Assembly (NCBI RefSeq): GCF_900105055.1
Contig: NZ_FNTA01000004.1
Span: 496,001-560,000, forward strand
Reading direction: 5' to 3'
From: Amycolatopsis lurida
GTDB taxonomy: Bacteria > Actinomycetota > Actinomycetes > Mycobacteriales > Pseudonocardiaceae
DNA length: 64,000 nt
In this document: positions 18,525-27,289 of the stretch, in pieces
Numbering within the stretch: the stretch's first letter is position 1
Layout of the letters: every line of letters begins with the position of its first letter
Notes under the pieces: model-generated
What the model saw: the letters and a program-made list of their open reading frames with translations, nothing else
Told to the model about the DNA's origin: nothing
Databases searched by the model: none
Made by a program: the position numbers and the translations under genes

Positions 18525-19339
18525 GCCGCTACGCACGTTTCGAGAACCTCCGGGTGGACGGCCCGGACGACGCGGGCGTCGTCGAACTCGTCCTGGACGC
18601 GCCGAACCTCAACGCGGTCAGCGAAGCCGCGCACGCGGATCTCGCCGACATCTGGCGGGAGTTCGACCGCGATCCGGACGTGAACGCCGTCCTCCTGCGT
18701 GGCGAGGGCAAGGGATTCTCGGCCGGCGGCTCGTTCGACCTGGTCGAGAAGCTGTCGAACGACTACGAAACGCGGACCCGCACGATGCGGGAGGCACGAG
18801 ACCTGGTCTACAACGTCATCGACTGCTCGAAGCCGATCGTCTCGGCCATCCACGGCCCCGCTGTCGGCGCCGGCCTCGTCGCGGGCGTGCTGGCCGACGT
18901 CTCGGTGGTCACGAAGACCGCCAAGATCATCGACGGCCACACCCGCCTCGGCGTCGCGGCCGGTGACCACGCCGCCGTGTGCTGGCCGCTGCTGTGCGGC
19001 ATGGCGAAGGCGAAGTACTACCTGATGACGTGCCGTCCGTTGACCGGCGAGGAAGCCGAGCGGATCGGCCTGGTCTCCCTCTGCGTCGACGAGGACGCTG
19101 ATCTGCTGCCGACCGCGCGAGAAGTCGCGCGCGAGTTGGCGCTCGGCGCCCCGGACGCCATCCGCTGGACCAAGCAGAGCCTGAACGCGTGGTACCGGCA
19201 GGTCGCGGGCGCGATCTTCGATTCCTCACTGGCGCTGGAGTTCTACGGCTTCGGCGGGCCGGAAGTCCGCGAAGGTCTCGCCTCCCACCGCGAACGCCGC
19301 AAGCCCGACTTCACCCGGCGGGAGGACGACGATGCCTGA
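18521..19339 (+). CDS. Enoyl-CoA hydratase/isomerase family protein
   Basis: The crotonase-fold protein (272 residues) has the oxyanion-hole segments [17 protein letters not shown] and [13 protein letters not shown]. The usual second catalytic glutamate region reads [15 protein letters not shown], so an Asp rather than Glu is close to the active site. That form is seen in a subgroup of actinobacterial crotonases and may mean isomerase or hydrolase rather than plain hydratase activity. It overlaps both neighbours (4 and 8 bases). Confidence 0.87.
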   Translation: MSRYARFENLRVDGPDDAGVVELVLDAPNLNAVSEAAHADLADIWREFDRDPDVNAVLLRGEGKGFSAGGSFDLVEKLSNDYETRTRTMREARDLVYNVIDCSKPIVSAIHGPAVGAGLVAGVLADVSVVTKTAKIIDGHTRLGVAAGDHAAVCWPLLCGMAKAKYYLMTCRPLTGEEAERIGLVSLCVDEDADLLPTAREVARELALGAPDAIRWTKQSLNAWYRQVAGAIFDSSLALEFYGFGGPEVREGLASHRERRKPDFTRREDDDA

Positions 19340-20471
19340 CCCGAATCCGGCGCTGCTCATGGGTTTGCGGGTGGTCGAGATCTCGAGCTACGTCGCGACC
19401 CCGTTGTGCGGCCTCACCTTGGCTCAGCTCGGCGCCGACGTCATCCGGGTCGAACCGCTCGGTGGCGCGGCCGACCGGACCCGGTGGCCGCTGGCCGACT
19501 CCGGCACCAGTCTCTACTGGTCGGGGCTGAACAAGGGAAAGCGCGCCGTCGCCGTAGACCTGGAGTCCGAAGTGGACCGGAAGCGGGTCGTGGACCTGAT
19601 CGTCCACGGTGGACCGTGCGTCGTCGTCAGCAACACCGACCGGCATCCGGATCTCGGCTACGCGGAGCTGTCCGCTCGTCGTCCCGACGTGATCCACGTG
19701 CTGCTCGAAGGTCGCCCCGGAGGTGGCGCCGCGGTGGACTACACGGTGCAGGCGGGCAGCGGCTTCCCGCTGATCACCGGCTCCGCCGAGGCTCCAGCAC
19801 CGGTCAATCACGTGCTGCCCGCCTGGGATGTCGCCGCCGGTCTGTATCTGGCGATCGGCCTGCTCGCGGCGGAACGGCACCGCCAGGAGACCGGACGGGG
19901 CCGCGCGATCCGCGTCGCCCTCGAAGACGTCGCCCTGGCCACCGCGGGCAATCTCGGCTACCTCGCGGAAGCACAGGTCACCGACCACGACCGGACCAAG
20001 TCCGGCAACGACGTCTACGGCACCTACGGCCGCGACTTCCTTACCGCCGACGGAGTTCGCGTCATGCTCGTGGTGCTGACCGAACGCCATTGGACGAAGC
20101 TGCTGACAGCCACCGGTCTCACCGCCGCGTTCGCCGCACTCAGCGAGTCGCTGGGCATCGACTTCTCGCGGGAATCCGCCCGCTACGAACACCGTGACGT
20201 GATCTCGACGCTGCTGGCCCGCTGGTTCCGAAGCACCACGTTCGACGAGGCCGCCGCCGCGCTGGATCGCCACCGCATCCTGTGGCAGCGCTACCGGACC
20301 TTCGAGGAACTCGGCCGCGGTGCCCTGCACGACCTCGACCTGTTCGGTGAAATCGACCAACCCGGTGTCGGCCCCCACCTGGCCCCGAAGTCGCCGATCC
20401 TCGTCGACGGCGGCCGCCTCGCGCCCCTCGCGGCGCCGTCGGTCGGCCAGCACAACGCCGAACTGCTGTAG
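19332..20471 (+). CDS. CaiB/BaiF family III CoA-transferase
   Basis: The 379-residue family III protein shares the opening pattern [31 protein letters not shown] and a conserved Asp in [13 protein letters not shown]. It lacks the GHDINY/GDYAGG/EPDFY set of the racemase at 5877, so it is more likely a true CoA-transferase that recycles CoA from a product to the incoming acid. It is the last gene of the operon. Its last 20 or so bases lie within the 249-bp direct repeat, and the same 3' end reappears at 51680 without the rest of the gene. Confidence 0.85.
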   Translation: MPDPNPALLMGLRVVEISSYVATPLCGLTLAQLGADVIRVEPLGGAADRTRWPLADSGTSLYWSGLNKGKRAVAVDLESEVDRKRVVDLIVHGGPCVVVSNTDRHPDLGYAELSARRPDVIHVLLEGRPGGGAAVDYTVQAGSGFPLITGSAEAPAPVNHVLPAWDVAAGLYLAIGLLAAERHRQETGRGRAIRVALEDVALATAGNLGYLAEAQVTDHDRTKSGNDVYGTYGRDFLTADGVRVMLVVLTERHWTKLLTATGLTAAFAALSESLGIDFSRESARYEHRDVISTLLARWFRSTTFDEAAAALDRHRILWQRYRTFEELGRGALHDLDLFGEIDQPGVGPHLAPKSPILVDGGRLAPLAAPSVGQHNAELL

Positions 20472-20698
20472 CGCCTTCTCAGTGATCCGCCGCTGAGCGG
20501 TCCTCGCTCGCCGCCCACGACGACAGGAACCTGAGGCCGTCGTGGGCGGCGGTACCGGGCTCGGCGGTCCAGACGATGAGCTGCTGCTCGGGGTCACTCG
20601 TACAGGTGAGCGCGTCCCAGTCGAGCGTCAGCTCACCCGCGACGGGGTGGCGGAGCGTCTTGCTGCCCCGCTCGCGAGCGGTGACGCGGTGATCGCCC
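20450..20698. repeat. 249-bp direct repeat, left copy
   Basis: This stretch matches 51680-51928 in the same orientation with 8 mismatches and no gaps by hand alignment (about 97% identity). It starts inside the last codons of the CoA-transferase gene, includes the 3' end of an MmyB-type regulator gene (minus strand), and stops abruptly at GATCGCCC. After that point the left copy continues into a transporter gene and the right copy into the intact regulator. Confidence 0.95.
20479..20698 (-). pseudogene. 3' fragment of an MmyB-type XRE regulator gene
   Basis: The minus strand encodes the last 73 or so residues of a regulator that is complete at 51709-52572 (shared end FLSSWAASEDRSAADH). The fragment keeps the stop codon but has no start. 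It is truncated exactly where the direct repeat ends and is fused there to transporter DNA. It cannot make the DNA-binding domain. Confidence 0.9.
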
Positions 20699-21501
20699 TG
20701 TTCGGGCTGGCCGCGCTGCCCGCGGCCGCGGTACTGGTGGCGAGGCAGTTCCTGCCGGAGTCGCCCCGGTGGCTGAGCGCGCGCGGTCGTGTGGAGGAGG
20801 CGCAGCGGATCTACGACGCGCTCGGGCTGGAACCGCCGAAACACGAGGTCTCGGAAAAGCGGAGCTACCGGATGCTGCTGGCCGGCGGTGCGTGGCGCAG
20901 GCTGGCGACGGTCACGGCGTTCTTCGCCATTCAGGCCTTCGGTGGCGCGGTGGCGACGGTCGCGGGACCGTTGATCATCAGCAGCACCGGCATCGGGGTC
21001 TCCAACACCCTGTACTTCTCTCTGCTGGGTTTCGTGGTGGGGCTGGTCGCCGTAGTGGCGGGTGCCGCGATCATCGACCGGATCAACCGGCGTTGGCTGG
21101 GCGTGTGGACCTGCCTCGGGGTGTTCGGCGCCGGCTTGGGCATCGCGTTCACCGGCGAGCGCGCCGGTGGCGGCCTGATCGCTTTCTGGGTCGTTTACGC
21201 CATGCTGACCTGGTTCGGCCCGGGCGTGCTGTCCTGGGTGCGGAGCACCGAAGCGTTCCCCACCTCGTTGCGGGGTCTCGGCTCCGGTATCGCTCAGTGC
21301 GTGACCCGGCTTGCTATCGCGCTCAACGTGTTCCTGGCGCCCATGCTGGCGCAGAAGCACGGGATCACAGTCGTCGCGTGGTACGCCTGCGCGTTCCTGG
21401 TCAGCGCGGTGATCGTGCTGGCGTCGCCGTGGCTGGCCACCACCGGTGTCGAACTCGAGGAAGTCAACGGCGTCGAGTCCGGGGAGACAGCGCGAGAATG
21501 A
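20691..21501 (+). pseudogene. Truncated sugar-type MFS transporter (N-terminal half missing)
   Basis: Coding similarity to sugar porters begins at VIALFGLAALPAAAV, in the last transmembrane helix before the central loop. It goes on with the loop signature PESPRWLSARGRVEEA and the six C-terminal helices to a normal end. Helices 1-5 are absent because the frame upstream is the antisense of the regulator fragment. An in-frame start at 20542 would add a meaningless 50-residue head, so a working transporter is unlikely. The stop overlaps the ROK gene (ATGA), showing it was once the first gene of a transporter-ROK-SDR operon. Confidence 0.85.
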
Positions 21502-22628
21502 ATCAGCCACGCCTTAGCGGAACCCAGCCGCGCCGGGCCCGGCAGGCCAACACGGCCGCCGTGCTCCAGCTGCTCGTCCAGCGCGGTCCGCTGGCACGTA
21601 GTGATATCGCGAAGGAGCTGTCCCTCAACCACGGCAGCGTCAGCAGGATCATCGAGCCTTTGCTGTCCGCCGGTATCGTCCGTGAACTCGACGGGTGGTC
21701 CACCCGGCTCGGCAGACCACGGGTGCCGGTGGAGCTGGACCCGTCCAGCCGGTACGCCGTCGGCGTGCACCTCGGCCTCGAACGAACCACTGTCGGGCTG
21801 ACGGATCTGGCGGGGCACAGCGTCAGAACCCACGCCGAGAACCGTGATCCGGCGGACAGCAGCGCCACCCTGCGGCGTGCCGCCGAACTGGCCGCCGGGA
21901 TGGCGGGTTCCGCGCCCGGCCCGGTGATGGGCATCGGGGTGACGGTCGGCGGGGAAGTGGACCGGGCAGGCGGCCGTGTCGTACGCAACGACGTCCTGGG
22001 GTGGACCGACGTCCGGATCGCCGGCCCGTTGCGCGACTGGACCGGGCTCGAAGTCGTGGTGGACGCCAACGTGTGCGCGCTGCTGGGTGCCGAGCTCACT
22101 TTCGGCGGCGGGCTGAGTCGGCACAGCGCCCTGTACCTGTTCATCGGCAATGTGGCGGAGACCGGGTTTCTCGGCAGGCCGGAGGCTGGCCCGGACGGCG
22201 TCGTCCAGGGCACCTTCGGCCGCATCCTCGTACCCTGCCTCGCCGGTCGCGGTCATGCGCGCTTCGACGAGTGCGGGACGGATGTGGCACTGCTCGCCGC
22301 GGCCCGGTCCGCCGGGCTCACGGCGTCCTCGCCGGCGGACCTGATCCGGCTGGCGGATACGGATCCGGTCGCGATCGGGCTTCTCGAGGCGCGCAGCACC
22401 CAGGTGGCACTGCTGGCCGACACGATGTACGACCTGATGCGCCCGCACACGATCATCCTCGGTGGTAGCGGCGCGTCCTCGGGCCGATGGCTCGAGGCGG
22501 TGCGCGACAAGGTCGAGACGACACCGCCACAGTCCTTGATTCTTCCACGTTCCGGTGACGACCCGTTGGTCGTCGCGGCGGCGGGACTCGTCGTGCGTGC
22601 TTTCTTCGCCGCCGGAACCACCCGATGA
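21498..22628 (+). CDS. ROK family transcriptional regulator
   Basis: The 376-residue protein has an N-terminal winged helix (about residues 15-80, LARSDIAKELSLNHGSVSRI) and a C-terminal ROK domain with MGIGVTVGGEVD. The ATP-binding DxGGT motif reads HLGLERT and the Cys-rich zinc motif of ROK kinases is absent, so it is a repressor rather than a sugar kinase. The ATG overlaps the transporter stop. It probably sensed a sugar or derivative carried by the now-truncated transporter. Confidence 0.88.
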   Translation: MNQPRLSGTQPRRARQANTAAVLQLLVQRGPLARSDIAKELSLNHGSVSRIIEPLLSAGIVRELDGWSTRLGRPRVPVELDPSSRYAVGVHLGLERTTVGLTDLAGHSVRTHAENRDPADSSATLRRAAELAAGMAGSAPGPVMGIGVTVGGEVDRAGGRVVRNDVLGWTDVRIAGPLRDWTGLEVVVDANVCALLGAELTFGGGLSRHSALYLFIGNVAETGFLGRPEAGPDGVVQGTFGRILVPCLAGRGHARFDECGTDVALLAAARSAGLTASSPADLIRLADTDPVAIGLLEARSTQVALLADTMYDLMRPHTIILGGSGASSGRWLEAVRDKVETTPPQSLILPRSGDDPLVVAAAGLVVRAFFAAGTTR

Positions 22629-22643
22629 GAAAGGGAAGTGACC

Positions 22644-23360
22644 ATGAGCGGTGTGGTGGTACTCGGCGGCGCGGGCGGTATCGGCTCGGCCGTGGTGCGC
22701 GCGCTGTCGGCGGAGGGGCGGCACGTCGCGGTCGTCGACATCGCGCCACCGCCACCGGGACAACCCGACCTGCCGTGGATCCGTGGTGACGCCACCGATC
22801 CGGATACGGTCGGTGCCGCGTTCGACGCGCTCGGCGGCGTGTCCGGATTGGTGCACTGTCTGCTGAGCGAGCATCGTGCCCCCTTCGCCGAGCAGACGGC
22901 AGATGCGCTGCGCCGGGTGCTGGACATCGGCGCGGTGTCCGCATTGGAACCGTTGCAGCGGCTGGCCGATCGTGCCGCGGGGCGGCCGTGCGCCGCGGTG
23001 CTGGTCAGTTCGATCCACGCGGGCCTGGCCTGGGGTGGACAGGCGCCGTACGCGATGGCCAAGGCGGCGTTGGAGGCGCTCGCCCGCGCGGCCGCCGTGG
23101 AACTCGGACCGCGCGGTCTCCGGTGCAACATCGTCCGGCCCGGCTTCGTCATGGTGCCGCGCAACGCGCATCGCTGGCAGGAGACAGAGACTCGCGACGC
23201 GTTGACCACACTGCAGCCGCTCGGCGAGCTCGCCCGGCCGGACGATATCGCGCGGGTGGTCGCCTTCCTGCTCAGCGATCAGGCGCGTTTCGTCTCCGGT
23301 GCAACGGTCACCGTCGATGGCGCGATGACCATCGCACTGCCCGAGCCGACGACACCGTGA
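22644..23360 (+). CDS. SDR family oxidoreductase
   Basis: From the ATG at 22644 (AAGGGAAG six bases upstream; a GTG at 22638 is also in frame) the protein is 238 residues. Cofactor motif GGAGGIG, catalytic serine in VLVSSIHAG and the YAMAK pair are present, followed by RCNIVRPGF, all standard for classical SDRs. The usual NNAG is replaced by VHCLLS. It is third in the transporter-ROK-SDR group, suggesting oxidation of a sugar or sugar acid, but the substrate is not shown by sequence. Confidence 0.88.
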   Translation: MSGVVVLGGAGGIGSAVVRALSAEGRHVAVVDIAPPPPGQPDLPWIRGDATDPDTVGAAFDALGGVSGLVHCLLSEHRAPFAEQTADALRRVLDIGAVSALEPLQRLADRAAGRPCAAVLVSSIHAGLAWGGQAPYAMAKAALEALARAAAVELGPRGLRCNIVRPGFVMVPRNAHRWQETETRDALTTLQPLGELARPDDIARVVAFLLSDQARFVSGATVTVDGAMTIALPEPTTP

Positions 23361-23436
23361 TTCCTGCGCGGAACGTTTGCCCACCTCGCATATCGGCGTC
23401 AAGGCCATCATCGTCGACTGACTTCCACGGCTCCAC

Positions 23437-23778
23437 CTAGAGGAACGCCACCGAGCGGAAGGTGAGCCGATCCGAGCCCTTGCCGTACGGGGTCAGGACG
23501 AAGGCAGGTAGCCCCTCACAACCGCTCTTCTTATACACGTACGCGATATGCCCTGTCGAGTTGTCCGGTCGGAAGGCGGAGCCGGTGCCCGCCGCGACTT
23601 CCGGGATCTCGATACAGTCGCCATCGGGCGGATCGACCAAAGAGCCCCTCTGGATCTCCTGCTCCGCGTTGTAGTAGAGATAGCTGAATTCTTGCGGGTC
23701 CGCGGAAGCGGTACCGGCCATCATCAAGGCCAGGGCAAAGACACTCGAGAGCGCGACGGGAACTGTGTGTGAGCGCAT
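23437..23778 (-). CDS. Small secreted protein of unknown function
   Basis: The 113-residue protein begins with a signal peptide (charged start, hydrophobic core of about 15 residues, cleavage predicted after TASA). The mature part of about 87 residues contains two cysteines (GDCIE and SGCEG), probably forming one disulfide, and is rich in Tyr and Gly. No enzyme motif is visible. It stands alone between the SDR gene and a 338-base gap. Confidence 0.7.
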   Translation of the reverse strand: MRSHTVPVALSSVFALALMMAGTASADPQEFSYLYYNAEQEIQRGSLVDPPDGDCIEIPEVAAGTGSAFRPDNSTGHIAYVYKKSGCEGLPAFVLTPYGKGSDRLTFRSVAFL

Positions 23779-24116
23779 GGGACATCCATTCTTTTGCTGG
23801 CTGGACGTGACAGATCCTGCTCGGTTTCCGATCGGAATGAATCGATCTCCACCCGTTCGCCCATCTTTGTGCCCCGCCCCGGGTGAATGTGCTCAGGACC
23901 TGCGATGCGATCCGGTATAGTGCTCGCCCGCCGAGTGTCGCTACATTAGGAGAACGCCCTGCCTCTTGGTGGCTTCGGCACTGCCGTATGCGCGCCCGCC
24001 ACTCTCGCCGCCGGGCGTTTCGACAGACCGACACCGACGCCGCAATCTGTCTCGATTTCCGCTTCGCTGCGGATCAACGGAGTGAACGCCTGCGCCTTCA
24101 GCTGCCCGGCCAAGTA
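23779..24116. other. Intergenic stretch without a recognised gene
   Basis: This gap follows the start of the secreted-protein gene and precedes the 3' end of the regulator gene. The first half probably holds the secreted-protein promoter. Short open frames occur near 23950-24116, one ending in a cysteine-containing segment, but none has a convincing ribosome site. Confidence 0.4.
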
Positions 24117-25460
24117 CTACCGGGGGCGGGGGCTGGGTAGCGCGGCGCATCGCTGGACCAAAGCCTGGGCATCCGGATGCCGCCCGAACGACTGAAGGCG
24201 TTTCCTCAAATTCCCCAACGCGGTTGTGACGCGGCCGGAACGAAGGCCTGGGTACACGTCGAGAAAACGATGCGCCACGGTGCAGGCTCGGCTGAGCAAA
24301 CCGAGGTCGAGTTGCCGTTCGGCGAGTTCGGCCAGGGTCAGCGCCAGTGAGCGGCACTCGCCGGAGGGATAGTGGCGCAACGCTCGATGGAGCGCTGTGA
24401 CCGCTCCGGCGGTATCGCCGTCGAACACGCGGATCGACGCGGCGTGATAGCTCAGCTCGCCCCGGTTGTACGAGCCGAAGACCGGTCTCTCTTCGGTCGC
24501 CCGGCGGAGGTTCTCCCGCGCGCGATGGTGAGCGGCGAGCGCGGCTTCACTTCGGCCGAGAAGGGCGTAGCTCAGCGACACCTGCGCGTGCAAGAAGGCG
24601 CTGGTATGTGGCTCGACGTGACGATCCCCTACCGTGAGCGCCGTCAAGGCCAAGCCCAGGGCGGCGGTTCCGTGCCCGAGGTGATAGGCCTGCAGGCTGA
24701 GTGCCCGGAGCACGATCGCGTACCGGACCGGGTCGGAGGTCAGGACCGCCAGATCGAGCGCGATCCGGTAGTACCGCTGCCCCAGTCCGTGTTCGTTGCT
24801 GTCGAAACAAGAGAACCCCAACAGCAGCGTCAGGTCGAGAACAGCCCCCAGAAGTTCACGGTGGTCGGCGTCGCTGTTTTCGGCTGCCAACGACGGGAGA
24901 ATGTCGTCGGCGAGGTAGGTGGTCAGGGCGGTCCTCGCGTGGCCGCTACCGAATTTGTGGTTGGCCGCGGCGAAAACGCGCACCATGTGCTGCGCCATCC
25001 CGACCGTGCCGGACGTCTGCCGAGCGGGCCTGCGGTGGCAATGGACTTCCACTGCCCGCTCCGGCCACATCGGTATCTCCAGCACATCGAGCCGGTACAC
25101 AGAACGCGCGAGCCGGCCACGACCCACGACGCTCAGATCGGCCTTGACGAGATCAGTCAGCACAGTCAGCGCACTGGCCGGCCTGACGACCTTCTCCTCG
25201 GCCATGGTCACCTCGAAACCGAGTTCAGTAAGGGTGACCGGCCGGCCGAGCCTGCGGCTCAGCACCTCGGCGATCAGCATCGGCACCTGGGCTCGCGGAC
25301 GGCTTCCCGTGAGCCAGTGCGCGACGGCGGTGCGGTCATAGCGCAACCGCAAGCCGGCCTCGGCGCCCGCGATGTTCACCGTGCGGGCCAGGTTGTCGTA
25401 GCTCCACTCGGCGGCGGTCAGCAGTGCGCGAAGCCGGTCATTGCGGGCACGGCGCGGCAT
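24117..25460 (-). CDS. HTH-TPR transcriptional regulator, candidate terpene-cluster regulator
   Basis: The 447-residue protein starts at an ATG after an AGGTGA site. The first 90 residues look like the degenerate helix-turn-helix found in large actinobacterial regulators (TAVAHWLTGSRPRAQVP, then a LGRPVTLTELGF segment). From about residue 200 to the end it is built of helical repeats of the tetratricopeptide type (for example YRIALDLAVL, ALAAHHRARENL and ALHRALRHYPSG). Such proteins are often pathway-specific or signalling regulators in specialised metabolism. It lies next to a terpene synthase gene on the same strand, hence the proposed role; no direct evidence. Confidence 0.75.
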   Translation of the reverse strand: MPRRARNDRLRALLTAAEWSYDNLARTVNIAGAEAGLRLRYDRTAVAHWLTGSRPRAQVPMLIAEVLSRRLGRPVTLTELGFEVTMAEEKVVRPASALTVLTDLVKADLSVVGRGRLARSVYRLDVLEIPMWPERAVEVHCHRRPARQTSGTVGMAQHMVRVFAAANHKFGSGHARTALTTYLADDILPSLAAENSDADHRELLGAVLDLTLLLGFSCFDSNEHGLGQRYYRIALDLAVLTSDPVRYAIVLRALSLQAYHLGHGTAALGLALTALTVGDRHVEPHTSAFLHAQVSLSYALLGRSEAALAAHHRARENLRRATEERPVFGSYNRGELSYHAASIRVFDGDTAGAVTALHRALRHYPSGECRSLALTLAELAERQLDLGLLSRACTVAHRFLDVYPGLRSGRVTTALGNLRKRLQSFGRHPDAQALVQRCAALPSPRPR

Positions 25461-25720
25461 GGTTCACCTCACGGGTCCGGGTGGAGCGCTGCCGACGTCC
25501 CACAATCTCACCAACCAGAGGGCTCAGACCGGCTACGTTTTCACAAAATCCCGACGGTGTACCAGGAGCCGCAACGCACTGGCCTCAAGGCAGGCCGCGG
25601 TACCCTTCCCAGATCGGCAGAGGAGTCAGCTGCCCTGGCCACTCAGGGAGATAAGGCGTCGACGGCGGCTGCTTCCGGCAGCGGTTCGCCGACCCGTTCT
25701 CGGCCACTTCGCCGAGTAGC

Positions 25721-26740
25721 TCAGTAACGCGCCGCTTTGATGTGCCAGGCGAGGATGCCGGACAAGTAGTCACTCGCACCTTCGACCCAGACCGCGAGAC
25801 CCGTACGTTCGGCATCATTCAGGTCCAGCCGTGCGGCAGCCTCGGGAAGTTCCACGTCCATCGTGTAGGCGAACTGGCGCAAGCGCGCACTGACGAGGTC
25901 GTTGGCGACACTCACGGCCTGCGGCAAGGGAACGCCCAGCAAATTCTGGACGCTCAAGACCAGGTTGGTCGCGCATCCCTCGTCGTCGATTTCCCGTTCG
26001 TATGAGAAGATATCGTTGATCAAGGCCATGTAATCCATAAACGCATCGAGCAGGACCTGAATCTCCCGACTGTCCCTGATCTTCTCAGGAATCATCACAC
26101 CGGTGGAAATGTCCACATAGAACGCCGCGGTGTACGAGCCGAAGGTCTCCCTCCTCAGCTGTATGTATTCCACGAGGTCGAGGACTCTGCCGGTCGAAAG
26201 GTGGACCATCTCCTCGATCGCGCCGGCGCAGAACAGGGTTATCGCGTCCTTCCAGCCTCTCCGCCAGCGTGCCGGTCGTGACTCGATGAGCCGAGGCCAC
26301 AGGTCTGCCAGCCCTTCCTCCACGGCGTTCCTCGGCGAGGGAACGGGTGCGTCCGGCGTCAGCGGCATGAAGGCCGTCAGGCGTTCGACATGCTCGCGTG
26401 CTCCGTCGATATCCCTCAAGACCTTGTACTGGCACTGGAAGTGATCGTCGAACGCGAAGTACCAGACCATGGTGTCGTGGAGCAGCGCGGCTTCGTGAGG
26501 CGGCGCGACAGGCCAGCAATAGGCAGCCAGCTCAGGGGCGGCGATCTTATGGAACACCGGCAAGTCATCCCAGATCGCCCAGTGGTCGGGATGCGCGCCG
26601 CCGCTGAGCATTCCCATGGCACGGGCCCAGGATTCCGACCGCTGGAGCAGCGTGTCCAAGTGAGGGTTCACCCGTGCCTGGAACGGCATGGGGAACTCCA
26701 GGGGTTCGGAGACAGTTCGGTCATCATGGTCCAGGCTCAC
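25721..26740 (-). CDS. Type I terpene synthase (class I terpene cyclase)
   Basis: I prefer the GTG at 26740, which follows GGAGGACTT and gives 339 residues, the usual size for bacterial sesqui- or diterpene synthases; an ATG at 26758 would also work. The aspartate-rich motif DDHFQ is at residues 98-102, the pyrophosphate sensor region EYIQLRRETFG at about 191-201, the NSE triad NDIFSYERE at 242-250 and the terminal RY pair at the very C-terminus. All metal-binding residues are intact, so the enzyme should ionise a prenyl diphosphate and cyclise it. Product and chain length are unknown. It is divergent from the second synthase gene. Confidence 0.9.
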   Translation of the reverse strand: MSLDHDDRTVSEPLEFPMPFQARVNPHLDTLLQRSESWARAMGMLSGGAHPDHWAIWDDLPVFHKIAAPELAAYCWPVAPPHEAALLHDTMVWYFAFDDHFQCQYKVLRDIDGAREHVERLTAFMPLTPDAPVPSPRNAVEEGLADLWPRLIESRPARWRRGWKDAITLFCAGAIEEMVHLSTGRVLDLVEYIQLRRETFGSYTAAFYVDISTGVMIPEKIRDSREIQVLLDAFMDYMALINDIFSYEREIDDEGCATNLVLSVQNLLGVPLPQAVSVANDLVSARLRQFAYTMDVELPEAAARLDLNDAERTGLAVWVEGASDYLSGILAWHIKAARY

Positions 26741-27289
26741 AAGTCCTCCACGTTTCATCCGTCGCAGAGCTCGGCTAGTGCCACGTCTGTTTCGCTCGGA
26801 GCACCGACATCTCGAGTCAAAGAGCAACTCGGTGTTCCTGGCTGTCGACGATTTTCTTCCACCAAACTGCCATGCCACGAACCTGCGTTCCGCTATCCTC
26901 CTCCTGCGCTGTGTCCAACGAACTCCGACGTTAGGCTACCCTCGCCGGGTTCGCGGAAAAGAATTGTTGACTTTCACCCGAATGAACCGCACATGAACCG
27001 GTCTGCGGCAATGCCCTGCGCTCGAATCCGGCCACGGGCGCGGCCCACGCCTCCTGACTGAGCGCTCGCCGATGGCGTACCGGTACGCAGCCGTTCAACA
27101 TAATCAACACTCAGGTGATCCCTACATCTATGCCACTACAACGTCCCTTGGTGTACTACGGAGCGCTACCGCGCAGACCGGCGATTGGCGGCACGCTTCC
27201 GGCTGCCAGGCCTGCGACCGCGCTCGCGACCGGCCGGGATCGCCGGCTTTCCTGGTTCGCCGGCGCTGAAGGACCCAGGAGGAGCCGCA
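26741..27289. other. 549-base divergent regulatory region between two terpene synthase genes
   Basis: This gap separates two divergent terpene synthase genes. No convincing gene is seen in it. It contains the GTTCAACATAATCAAC element at 27093 and must hold the promoters of both synthases. Its base composition is lower in GC than the surrounding genes. Confidence 0.5.
27093..27108. promoter_or_regulatory. GTTCAACAnnnTCAAC element upstream of second terpene synthase
   Basis: The 16-base element GTTCAACATAATCAAC matches 13 of 16 positions of GTTCAACACGTTCAAC at 28461, upstream of the 60-residue gene. Both occur ahead of plus-strand genes of the terpene cluster, so they may bind a shared regulator. 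Purely a sequence observation. Confidence 0.3.

Noticed and set aside
20542..20690. Start of the transporter as a 319-residue protein
   Set aside because: The first 50 residues are the antisense of the regulator fragment in the direct repeat, so this is not a genuine N-terminus.
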